Positions 6,461 to 12,529 of a stretch of DNA of 12,529 bases are shown in pieces (position 1 is the first letter of the stretch; each line of letters starts with the position of its first letter). The stretch is from the NCBI GenBank assembly GCA_029555885.1, contig JAKPQT010000394.1:1-12529 (forward strand). Reading direction: 5' to 3'. The notes below the pieces were generated by a model. It was not told where the DNA came from, did not search any database, and was given only the letters and a program-made list of their open reading frames with translations. The position numbers and the translations under genes were made by a program. Source of the DNA: Chloroflexota bacterium (lineage in GTDB: Bacteria; Chloroflexota; Anaerolineae; CG2-30-64-16).

Positions 6461-7467
6461 GCAAGGCGCGACGCTGGTTGGCGGGCAGCGCGACGGTTGC
6501 GCTGGGCGGCGGGCTGCTGGCGCTGGCCTACGCGCGCGGCCACGAGCCGCAGGCTGTCCGGCTGGACCGCTACACGGTAGAGAGCGACCGGCCGGGGCTG
6601 CCTGCTGCCGGGCTGACCATCCTGCACCTGTCCGATTTCCACTTTCGCGCGGGCGGCGTGCTGCAGGCGCGCAAGATTGCCCGTCTGCTCGACCTGCTGC
6701 GCGACGAGCGCTACGACGTGGTGGCGCTGACCGGCGACCTGATCCACGACTGGGCCGGATTGCCCGTCGCGCTGGACCTGATTCGCTGCCTGTGCCCGGC
6801 GCACGGGGCCTTCTTCTGCCCCGGCAACCACGACTATGCAGAGTATTCCGTCTGGGGCGTCTTCGGGCACACCTGGCACGACGGCGATGACGTAACAGCC
6901 CAGAGAGACACGCGGCCACTTCTGGCCCGCGGCCTGGATGCGGTCCAGCGCATCGGCGATTTCGTGCTGAAGGTGGCTCGCAACGACCTGGTGCGCCTGC
7001 CGGTCGCATTCAACGACATGGCTGCGCTGCAGACCGCACTGGCGGACTGCGGCGTCGAGACGCTAATCAACGCGGCGGCCCCGCTGCGCGTGGGGGAGAC
7101 GGACATCTGGTTCGCAGGCGTGGATGACCTGTTGGAAGGCCAACCGGACCTGCCTGCCGCGCTGCAAGGTGTACCGGCGGATACGCCCCTCCTGCTGCTG
7201 GCGCACAATCCGGATGTGTGGCTCGATCCGGCCGTCCGCCGCGCCGACCTGATCCTCTCCGGTCACACGCACGGCGGCCAGATCCGGCTGCCCGTGCTCG
7301 GCGTGGCACACACCCAGGGCACGCACCTGACGCGGCAGCAGCCGGCCGGCTGGTTCACGCGGGATGGCCAGCGCATGTTCGTGATTCGGGGGCTGGGCGA
7401 GAGCATTCCGCTGCGATTCGGCGTGCATCCGCAGGCCGCGCTCATCCGGTGGCTGCCGCGGACGTGA
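6457..7467 (+). CDS. Membrane-anchored calcineurin-type metallophosphoesterase (YkuE-like), paralogue of the preceding gene
   Basis: This 336-aa protein is clearly homologous to the first half of the upstream protein over its whole length (shared VRLDRxTVE, DRPGLP, TILHLSD, ADLILSGHTHGGQIRLP and RGLGES). All metal and catalytic blocks are intact: D60-x-H62, G93-D94, GNHD 123-126, H250 in LAHNPD, and GHTH 269-272. An N-terminal basic plus hydrophobic segment (about 8-26) suggests anchoring with the catalytic domain outside the cytoplasmic face; this is inference. YkuE-like relatives include phosphodiesterases acting on lipids or the cell envelope, but the substrate is not known here. Both paralogues have about 50 extra residues between GNxD and the following LxxxLxxxG segment. 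The ATG overlaps the previous stop (ATGA) and is preceded by AAGGAG 5 nt upstream, so the two are translationally coupled. Confidence 0.92.
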   Translation: MSKARRWLAGSATVALGGGLLALAYARGHEPQAVRLDRYTVESDRPGLPAAGLTILHLSDFHFRAGGVLQARKIARLLDLLRDERYDVVALTGDLIHDWAGLPVALDLIRCLCPAHGAFFCPGNHDYAEYSVWGVFGHTWHDGDDVTAQRDTRPLLARGLDAVQRIGDFVLKVARNDLVRLPVAFNDMAALQTALADCGVETLINAAAPLRVGETDIWFAGVDDLLEGQPDLPAALQGVPADTPLLLLAHNPDVWLDPAVRRADLILSGHTHGGQIRLPVLGVAHTQGTHLTRQQPAGWFTRDGQRMFVIRGLGESIPLRFGVHPQAALIRWLPRT

Positions 7468-7550
7468 CGGGGTGACAAGGTGACGGGGTGAAGAGGTGAA
7501 CAGGTGAACAGGTGAGCAGGAGAACAGGTGATGGGGTGACAAGGTGAAGT
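7463..7550. repeat. Octamer repeat array, consensus GGTGANNN
   Basis: Ten consecutive 8-bp units run from 7471 to 7550 (GGTGACAA, GGTGACGG, GGTGAAGA, GGTGAACA twice, GGTGAGCA, GGAGAACA, GGTGATGG, GGTGACAA, GGTGAAGT). A degenerate first unit at 7463-7470 overlaps the TGA of the phosphoesterase gene. The GGTGA core is nearly invariant and the last three bases vary. The 8-bp period is not a codon multiple, so a coding role is unlikely. There are no spacers, so it is not CRISPR. Confidence 0.9.
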
Positions 7551-7561
7551 GGGCTCATGCG

Positions 7562-7587
7562 GCTCGGACCGCCGAGCGCCAGCTCGG
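7562..7587. repeat. Small three-arm palindromic repeat
   Basis: GCTCGG (7562-7567), CCGAGC (7572-7577) and GCTCGG (7582-7587) are evenly spaced by 4-nt loops. The middle arm can pair with either neighbour, giving two mutually exclusive 6-bp hairpins. It sits between the octamer array and the small minus-strand gene and resembles a REP-like dispersed element. There is no T-run for either direction. Confidence 0.5.
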
Positions 7588-7620
7588 CTCCGTGTGTCTC
7601 ACCCGAGCATCGATTCAGGC

Positions 7621-7878
7621 TTAGACGGTCAGCGTGGGATCGCCTACCGTGGGCACTTCGACCGGCCCGTCTGAGGGCTGCCAGCAGACGCACCGGCGGG
7701 CAGGGGGAATCGGGCGGTCCTGAAATGGCCCGCCGGAACAGCGGCAAAACGCGTGCAGCCGGGGCACCTGCCCGTCGCCGTTGCTGCGAAAGAACTCGAC
7801 GAACGCGCAGTTGTCACAGGCGCTTGCCGGCCGCTGCCGCCGCAGACGCTGCAAGAGGTGCGCAAACCATGCCATCAT
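7621..7878 (-). CDS. Possible small six-cysteine protein, unidentified
   Basis: An 85-aa frame runs from ATG 7878 to TAA 7621. It has six cysteines in three close pairs (C21-x-x-C24, C45-x-C47, C63-x-C65), a pattern typical of small zinc- or Fe-S-binding proteins. The N-terminus is amphipathic (MMAWFAHLLQRLRRQR). Codons are strongly G/C-ending, like the surrounding genes. Against it, no good ribosome binding site precedes the ATG. A TTG at 7905 with AAGG-type sequence upstream (adding 9 residues) is an alternative start. The open frame also continues upstream into the neighbouring gene. If real, it diverges from the GNAT gene at 7932 with almost no promoter room. I recognise no family. Confidence 0.45.
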   Translation of the reverse strand: MMAWFAHLLQRLRRQRPASACDNCAFVEFFRSNGDGQVPRLHAFCRCSGGPFQDRPIPPARRCVCWQPSDGPVEVPTVGDPTLTV

Positions 7879-7931
7879 CCGGCTCAACCAACTTTCGATC
7901 TGCAACCTGCCTTCTTCAAGCGTAACCGACG

Positions 7932-9107
7932 ATGTCCGGCTACCTTCACCCGATCCTGCTCCCGCTTCGACCGCAGCGGCTGACCTGCGCGGTGCGAGCT
8001 GTTGCGGATCGGTGGGAGCGGCGCAGGTTCGCCCGCGTGCCCTGGGATGTTTACCGTAACGATCGCTGCTGGGTGCCTCCTCTCGCGCGGGAATATGGCC
8101 GTGCCTTATCTCCGGATCATAACCCGGCCTGGCAAGGATTGGAGCCGGGCCTGTTCCTCGCGGAAGCGCGCAACCTGACCTGGGCAGACACCACCATTGG
8201 ATCCATCGCGGCATGGTTCGAACCGGCGCAGCTCGAGGCAGAAGGAAGTGTCGCCGGCGGGTTCGGCATGTTCGAGACCGTCAACGAACCGGAGGTCGCA
8301 GAAGCGCTCTTGGACGCCGCCGAGACCTGGCTATTCGAACACCTGCCTGGCCTCAGCACGGTCACCGGCCCGCTCAGCTTCGAACCGTTCCGCCCGTCTG
8401 GGCTGCTCGTGGATGGGTTCGATGCGTGTCACGGCGCCTTCCTGCCCTACAATCCGCCGTACTATGCCGAAATGGTCGAAGCAGCAGGGTACGAACCCGC
8501 CGCCGACACCTGCGTCTACACTATGCGCCCGGATGCAGTACGGGGCCGGTCCAGCCAGGTTCGCATCATCAGGGGCCAGGACCTGTGGAGTGCCGCGCCC
8601 CAGTTGGCCGCGCTCTTCCATGAGGCGAGCAGCCAGTATCCGGAGCCGGTTCCGGGACTGGCGGACTGGTTGACCGAACCCGCAAGTATGCCAGACCATT
8701 CGCATGGACTGGAAGGCCGGCTGGCCCGGCGCTGGCTGTTCGAGCAGGCGTGCGTCGCCGCGGTTGAGACAACTGGTGAGCTAGTCGCCGCGGCTGTAGC
8801 CTTGCCAGATATCGGCCCCGGCCTGCGAGCAGCGCGAGGACGGCTGCTGCCATTGGGTTGGCTGCCTTACCGGCTGGTGCTGCGCCGCCCGCGCAGCCTG
8901 CGTGTACTGCCCGCCGTCGCCCACCCCGGCTTCCAGGGCACCGAGCCCATCCTGTACGCCGTGCTGTGTGACCACGCGGCCCAGGAAGGCTATCAGCGTA
9001 TCGTGTTCGGCCCCATTCCCGCAGGCGATATCGCTGCTCGCACCGCGCTGACGGCGCTGGGCGCAGGCCTGGTCGCAACATACCGCGTCTATCAAAAGAC
9101 CTACTGA
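7932..9107 (+). CDS. Large GNAT-like N-acetyltransferase family protein
   Basis: This 391-aa protein of the hypothetical GNAT-related family of about 370-390 residues (E. coli YghO is a distant relative by motif layout) has the family landmarks in order. They are VPWDVYRNDRCWVPPL at 36-51, a beta-hairpin region with GGFGMFE at 109-115 (usually GFFGFFE), EALLDAAETWL at 124-134, TGPLSFEPFRPSGLLVDGFD at 145-164, PYNPPYY at 172-178 and a C-terminal acyltransferase-like half. The substrate is unknown, and no signal peptide or membrane segment is evident. The ATG at 7932 is chosen because it is the only ATG before the conserved N-terminal block, although its ribosome binding site is weak. The gene ends 3 bp from the stop of the convergent pyruvate kinase, with no terminator visible between them. 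Confidence 0.78.
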   Translation: MSGYLHPILLPLRPQRLTCAVRAVADRWERRRFARVPWDVYRNDRCWVPPLAREYGRALSPDHNPAWQGLEPGLFLAEARNLTWADTTIGSIAAWFEPAQLEAEGSVAGGFGMFETVNEPEVAEALLDAAETWLFEHLPGLSTVTGPLSFEPFRPSGLLVDGFDACHGAFLPYNPPYYAEMVEAAGYEPAADTCVYTMRPDAVRGRSSQVRIIRGQDLWSAAPQLAALFHEASSQYPEPVPGLADWLTEPASMPDHSHGLEGRLARRWLFEQACVAAVETTGELVAAAVALPDIGPGLRAARGRLLPLGWLPYRLVLRRPRSLRVLPAVAHPGFQGTEPILYAVLCDHAAQEGYQRIVFGPIPAGDIAARTALTALGAGLVATYRVYQKTY

Positions 9108-9110
9108 CCC

Positions 9111-10886
9111 CTACTCATCGCGGGAGCGCCACAACGCAGGCGGCCGCTCATACACCAGCCCGCGCTTGGTGTCCATGACAATGTGCATCCCATCGGTCAG
9201 GGTCCCGATCCCATCCCCCACGCCGACGACGGCAGGCAGCCCCAGCTCCAGCGCGGCGAGACGGCAATGGGCCTCCGGCCGCGCATCCGCTGTAATCAGC
9301 CCTAACGCTTTATGCAGCACTGGCAGAAACGTCCGGTCGGTGTGAGAGGTGACAACGATCTCGTCCGGTTCCACCCGGACATCGGGCGACACGGGCGCTT
9401 CGAGCCGCCGCACCCGGCCGATCACCTTGCGGTCGGCCAGGCCCAACCCGCGGGCCAGGATGCGCTCGATGAGATGCACCTTCATCAGGTTGGTGGTGCC
9501 GCCGCCGCCCTCCACCGAGCCCCCTGTCACCACCACGACATCGCCTTCTTTCACATGGCCGGCTCGCTGGGCAGCTTCGACGGCCTCGTTGATCACGGCG
9601 TCGGTGCTCTGGCCGCGCTGCGATAGCAAGGGAAAGACGCCCCAGAAAATCATCAATTCGCGCTGCGCGAACGGGCGCGGGGTGACGGCGATGATGGGAC
9701 AGGGCGGCCGGAAGCGCGAGACAGTCCGCGCCGTCGCGCCGGACACGGTCGGCGTGACTATCGCGGCTGCGCTGAGGTCCAGCGCGGTCTCCACGGAGGC
9801 GTGTGCGACAGCCTCAGCAAACGTGCGGCCCGCGCGCGCAGAGAGCTGTTTGCGAGGATCGCTCAGATGCGCGCGCTCGACCTCCTGGGTGATGCGCACC
9901 ATCGTCTGCACGGATTCGAGCGGGTACTTGCCGGACGCAGTTTCACCGGAGAGCATGATGGCATCCGAACCGTCGAGGATGGCATTGGCGACATCGCTGG
10001 CCTCGGCGCGGGTGGGCCGAGGATTGCGGATCATCGAGTCGAGCATCTGGGTGGCCGTAATGACAGGCTTGCCAGCCTGATTACACCTGGTAATGATCAT
10101 CTTCTGCAACATCGGCACGGCTTCGGGCGAGATTTCGATGCCGAGATCGCCGCGCGCGACCATGATGCCGTCAGCGGCCGCGATAATGTCGTCGATGTGG
10201 ATGATAGCTTCCGGCTTCTCGATCTTGGCGATGACCGGCGTCTGGCGGCCAAACGTCGAAAGCTGGCGAATCTGCGCCTTGAGGTCCCACACTTCGGCTG
10301 CTGTTCGCACGAATGAGAGGGCGATCCAGTCCAATCCCTGCTCGATGGCAAAGGCGAGGTCTTCGCGGTCCTTCTCGGTAATGGCCGGAATGCTGATGGC
10401 CGCGCGCGGAAGGTTGAGGCCCTTATTCGAATTGAGGATGCCGCCCGTGACGACGCGCGTCGTGATTTCACTGCCTGCCACTGCGGTGACGACCAGCTCC
10501 AGCAGACCATCATCGATCAGGATGCGGTCATCCGGCTCCACCACTTCCGGCAGGCGCTCGAACTGCACAGGGACGCGGCCGGCCGCGCCGACAATGTGTT
10601 CCGTAGTCAGGATGAGCGTCTCACCGGCGGTGAGCAAGACGCCGCCATCCTGCATGGTCCCGACGCGCAGCTTCGGGCCTTGCAGGTCACCGAGGATGGC
10701 GACGGGCTTGCCGACCTGTTCAGCAACGGCACGGATGCGCTGGATGTTTTCGAGATGGGTTGCCGGGTCGCCGTGCGAGAAATTCAGGCGCGCCACATCC
10801 ATGCCTGCCCGCATGAGACTGGCCAGCGTCTCCGGCTCTCTGCTTGTCGGACCAATAGTACACACAATCTTGGTGAACAGGTGCAT
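9111..10886 (-). CDS. pyk: Pyruvate kinase with C-terminal PEP-utilizer-like mobile domain
   Basis: It catalyses phosphoenolpyruvate + ADP to pyruvate + ATP, the last step of glycolysis, in the cytoplasm. At 591 aa it exceeds the usual core of about 470 because of a C-terminal extension. Core motifs are ARLNFSHG (32-39, R33), DLQGPKLRVG (67-76), IAKIEKPEA (219-227, K221), MVARGDLGIEI (242-252), ITATQMLDSM (276-285) and PTRAEASDVANAILDGSDA (291-309). The extension from about 495 matches the swivelling phosphohistidine-type domain of Bacillus/Geobacillus pyruvate kinases, ending ELGLPAVVGVGDG. Its usual GG-x-TSH motif is degenerate (ADARPEAH) but keeps the His (H540). The ATG at 10886 is preceded by GGAGGAG at good spacing. 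It appears monocistronic, and I could not find a convincing promoter in the 245-bp region upstream. Confidence 0.97.
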   Translation of the reverse strand: MHLFTKIVCTIGPTSREPETLASLMRAGMDVARLNFSHGDPATHLENIQRIRAVAEQVGKPVAILGDLQGPKLRVGTMQDGGVLLTAGETLILTTEHIVGAAGRVPVQFERLPEVVEPDDRILIDDGLLELVVTAVAGSEITTRVVTGGILNSNKGLNLPRAAISIPAITEKDREDLAFAIEQGLDWIALSFVRTAAEVWDLKAQIRQLSTFGRQTPVIAKIEKPEAIIHIDDIIAAADGIMVARGDLGIEISPEAVPMLQKMIITRCNQAGKPVITATQMLDSMIRNPRPTRAEASDVANAILDGSDAIMLSGETASGKYPLESVQTMVRITQEVERAHLSDPRKQLSARAGRTFAEAVAHASVETALDLSAAAIVTPTVSGATARTVSRFRPPCPIIAVTPRPFAQRELMIFWGVFPLLSQRGQSTDAVINEAVEAAQRAGHVKEGDVVVVTGGSVEGGGGTTNLMKVHLIERILARGLGLADRKVIGRVRRLEAPVSPDVRVEPDEIVVTSHTDRTFLPVLHKALGLITADARPEAHCRLAALELGLPAVVGVGDGIGTLTDGMHIVMDTKRGLVYERPPALWRSRDE

Positions 10887-11081
10887 CGAACTCCTCCGCT
10901 CTCCCTAATAGTGCGACCGACCCCAGCTCGTCGGACGGCAGCGCCCTGGGCAAGACAAGAAGTATGCCTCCACGCGATCTGTGTATTCCGTGGTTGCGTC
11001 AAACCGCCGGACCCAATTGACGCCCAATCTTGCGGTCCATGCTAACACAAAGGCCGCGCTCTGTCTAACATACTCTGACAA

Positions 11082-11110
11082 TTGACACGCGCTTGCCCAG
11101 TCGGTATCAT
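11082..11110 (+). promoter_or_regulatory. Near-consensus sigma-70 promoter for the endonuclease III gene
   Basis: A perfect TTGACA (11082-11087) and TATCAT (11105-11110) are separated by exactly 17 bp. The predicted start near 11117 gives a leader of only about 15 nt that still contains AGGAG. A second CAATTGAC copy occurs at 11015-11022, without an equally good -10. Confidence 0.75.
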
Positions 11111-11120
11111 GGCGGGCGAC

Positions 11121-11125
11121 AGGAG
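11121..11125 (+). promoter_or_regulatory. Ribosome binding site deciding the endonuclease start
   Basis: AGGAG lies 6 nt before the ATG at 11132. The open frame extends upstream to a TTG at 11093, but that codon lies inside the promoter and before the predicted transcript start, so the ATG is chosen. Confidence 0.75.
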
Positions 11126-11131
11126 CAGAGC

Positions 11132-11809
11132 ATGAACCCACCCGCAGAGGCGCAACGCGCGTTTGCCCAGACGGTCTATCGGCGGCTGATCGATGCCTAC
11201 GGCGAACCGACCTGGCGGCCCTATTACGCGCCGATGGATGAGCTGGTGCTCACCTTCCTCAGCCAGAACACGAGTGACCTTAACTCGAGCCGTGCATTCG
11301 AGGCGTTGAAAGCGCGCTACCCAACCTGGCAGGAAGCAGCCGATGCGCCCGTCGCGGAGCTGGCCGAGGCCATCCGCTCTGGCGGGCTAGCCGACCGCAA
11401 GGCCCCGCGCATCCAGGCCGCGCTCCGTCGCATCTACGCGGAGCGCGGGGACTACAACATCGACTTCCTGGCCGACCTGCCGGTCGAGGAGGCCATGAGC
11501 TGGCTGCGCTCCTTCGACGGCATCGGCCACAAGACCGCTTCCATCGTCATGCTGTTTTGTTTTGGCAAGGCGGCCTTCCCGGTTGACACGCACGTGGGCC
11601 GGGTCACGCGGCGGCTGGGGCTGGCCGAGCCGAAGGCGCCGGAAGAGAAGATCAAGGGACTGTGGGAGACGTTGGCGCCGCCTGAGCAGTTCTATGCCCT
11701 CCATCTAAACCTCATCCGCCACGGCCGCCAGGTCTGTCATGCCGCTCGGCCCGAATGCCGCCGCTGCGTGTTGCTGGATATCTGCGCGTATCCGGACAAA
11801 ACCCTCTGA
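11132..11809 (+). CDS. nth: Endonuclease III-family DNA glycosylase/AP lyase with 4Fe-4S cluster
   Basis: This 225-aa base-excision repair enzyme of the HhH-GPD superfamily removes damaged pyrimidines and cleaves at abasic sites. The helix-hairpin-helix is LRSFDGIGHKTAS (about 127-139), which contains the catalytic Lys, followed by the catalytic Asp in FPVDTHVGRV (about 150-159). The C-terminal cluster loop has C-x6-C-x2-C-x5-C (CHAARPECRRCVLLDIC), the standard endonuclease III 4Fe-4S pattern. The N-terminal block LTFLSQNTSDLNSSRAF replaces the classical LSAQ-x-TD form of E. coli Nth and suggests the broader Nth-like subgroup, so exact substrate range is uncertain (thymine-glycol/UV-type glycosylase is possible). 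It is likely monocistronic, because another promoter follows. Confidence 0.93.
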   Translation: MNPPAEAQRAFAQTVYRRLIDAYGEPTWRPYYAPMDELVLTFLSQNTSDLNSSRAFEALKARYPTWQEAADAPVAELAEAIRSGGLADRKAPRIQAALRRIYAERGDYNIDFLADLPVEEAMSWLRSFDGIGHKTASIVMLFCFGKAAFPVDTHVGRVTRRLGLAEPKAPEEKIKGLWETLAPPEQFYALHLNLIRHGRQVCHAARPECRRCVLLDICAYPDKTL

Positions 11810-11837
11810 TGCCTCATGCTGGGTGTTTGAATTTCTA

Positions 11838-11846
11838 TGCTATAAT
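11838..11846 (+). promoter_or_regulatory. Extended -10 promoter for the secreted protein gene
   Basis: TGC-TATAAT (11838-11846) is a perfect extended -10. No clear -35 is found at 16-18 bp upstream (the TTGAAT at 11827 is too close). The predicted start near 11853 leaves a leader of about 74 nt to the ATG at 11927. The local sequence is AT-rich compared with its surroundings. Confidence 0.55.
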
Positions 11847-11926
11847 GTATTCTTATGCACCCTTGTTCGCGTCTGTGTCGCAGCCGACTGGGCGTGCATC
11901 CGATTCCGTAAGGTGGGCCGAACTGC

Positions 11927-12529
11927 ATGACACGACCGTCTCTATCCCAGGTGTTCAGCCTGACCCTGGTGCTCGGATTCCTGTTGCTGCCCGCGCCCGC
12001 GCGCGCACAGGACGCCGGCGCCGCGGTCACGCGACTGCGCATCGGCGTCACGGCTGACAGCATCACGATGCTGGGTCCGCAGGATCTCGCGGCAGCGGGC
12101 CTCAACCCCGCCAGCATCGACCCGCGCACGTTCGCCCTCAGCAGCCTGGATCAGCCCGTGGCTATCTATGTGACCGGCGAAACCGATGGGCGCTTCGATG
12201 CGCAGGATCGCCTCTACTTCTTCGGCCAGCGATTCCGGGGGCCGGAGATGGACCAAAAATACACCGATGAACGGGTGTACTGGCTCACGGCCGGCGGCAC
12301 GCCCGGCCCGCGCATGGCCGCGCTGGATGCCACACCCGCCGGCGACTTGACGCCGCCGCAGGACTTCGCGACCACCCTGCGCGCCGAAGACTCGCTCTAC
12401 TGGTGGACGCTCCACCGGCTCGGCGCGGACACGGAGGACACCTGGTTCTGGGCGCAGTTGCAGCCGTCCAGCGCCGGTCAGGTCATCACCGCCAGCCTGC
12501 CGTACGAGGTGCCACATCCGGCGCCGGGC
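11927..12529 (+). CDS. Secreted protein, 5' part; resembles the N-terminus of gingipain-like (C25) peptidases
   Basis: The first 201 codons are open to the end of the window, so the gene continues beyond it. Residues 1-27 are a signal peptide: a basic start, a hydrophobic core (VFSLTLVLGFLLLP) and an A25-R26-A27 cleavage site before Q28. The mature part begins with a beta-rich block containing RIGVTADSITMLGPQDLAAA, GLNPASIDPRTFALS, PVAIYVTGETDGRFDAQDRL and YFFGQRF. This resembles the N-terminal region often found before C25 gingipain-like cysteine peptidase domains in Chloroflexota and Bacteroidota. That match is by recalled pattern only; the catalytic His/Cys would lie outside the window, so peptidase activity is unproven. 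AAGGTGG about 10 nt upstream may serve as the ribosome binding site. Confidence 0.75.
   Translation, partial: MTRPSLSQVFSLTLVLGFLLLPAPARAQDAGAAVTRLRIGVTADSITMLGPQDLAAAGLNPASIDPRTFALSSLDQPVAIYVTGETDGRFDAQDRLYFFGQRFRGPEMDQKYTDERVYWLTAGGTPGPRMAALDATPAGDLTPPQDFATTLRAEDSLYWWTLHRLGADTEDTWFWAQLQPSSAGQVITASLPYEVPHPAPG

Noticed and set aside
6110..7009. Minus-strand frame opposite the phosphoesterase pair
   Set aside because: Arg/Pro/Ala-rich shadow without motifs; the plus strand encodes well-conserved enzymes.
7063..7542. Minus-strand frame whose start reads SPVHLFTSSP-like peptide through the octamer array
   Set aside because: The peptide repeat is a by-product of translating the GGTGANNN repeat, and the rest is antisense to the phosphoesterase.
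7471..7550. CRISPR array
   Set aside because: Units are 8 bp and contiguous, with no spacers and no cas genes in the window.
7557..7925. Plus-strand 122-aa frame in the gap before the GNAT gene
   Set aside because: Arg/Ala/Ser-rich composition typical of a shadow frame. The opposite frame has better codon bias and a cysteine pattern.
9349..10908. Plus-strand frames opposite pyruvate kinase
   Set aside because: Shadow frames. The minus strand encodes a full, motif-complete pyruvate kinase.
11093..11131. Upstream TTG start for the endonuclease adding 13 residues
   Set aside because: It lies inside the predicted promoter and lacks a ribosome binding site. ATG at 11132 has AGGAG at good spacing.
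10905..11141. Minus-strand 78-aa frame between pyruvate kinase and the endonuclease gene
   Set aside because: It overlaps a near-consensus promoter and the endonuclease start, has no ribosome binding site or motifs, and would overlap the control region of pyruvate kinase.

Overview
The window is high-GC DNA with densely packed genes and codon usage strongly biased to G/C in the third position. It suggests a free-living, metabolically versatile bacterium. Gene content and repeat style fit a member of the Chloroflexota (Anaerolineae-like). These clues are an xanthine-dehydrogenase-type molybdoenzyme, a pyruvate kinase with a C-terminal extension, an endonuclease III, a secreted protein resembling a gingipain N-terminus, GGTGANNN octamer repeats and a CCTTCGACT...CTCAGG repeat. 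That assignment is inference; there is no rRNA or other marker here.

Layout. Positions 1-126 may hold the 3' end of an unidentified plus-strand gene. A long, nearly perfect inverted repeat (137-228) follows. Its right arm ends inside the stop codon of the convergent minus-strand molybdoenzyme operon (4128 down to 227). That operon is an FAD subunit followed by one polypeptide that fuses the 2Fe-2S and molybdopterin subunits. It has its own TGC-TATAAT promoter. Upstream is a minus-strand PhnB-like VOC gene (4281-4760), separated from the operon by a perfect 19-bp hairpin.

From 4895 a plus-strand pair of overlapping genes encodes two paralogous membrane-anchored calcineurin-type metallophosphoesterases. 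The first carries a C-terminal GNAT acetyltransferase domain and has Arg in place of the usual catalytic His of the GNH-D block. The second is a plain single-domain copy with an intact motif. After them come an octamer repeat array (7463-7550), a small palindromic repeat, and a possible small six-cysteine minus-strand gene (7621-7878). A large GNAT-like protein (7932-9107) then runs convergently into pyruvate kinase (10886-9111), with only 3 bp between the two stop codons.

The right end holds an endonuclease III-family gene (11132-11809) behind a near-consensus sigma-70 promoter. It is followed by a TGC-TATAAT promoter driving a secreted protein (from 11927) that runs off the window.

Functionally the window is a mosaic of small transcription units and not one pathway. 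The units that clearly work together are the FAD plus fused 2Fe-2S/Mo hydroxylase, and the two overlapping phosphoesterases. I see no defence system, CRISPR array, tRNA, rRNA, transposase or integrase. The most unusual features are the phosphoesterase-GNAT fusion with an altered active site beside its intact paralogue, and a palindromic repeat inserted in frame inside the molybdoenzyme gene.
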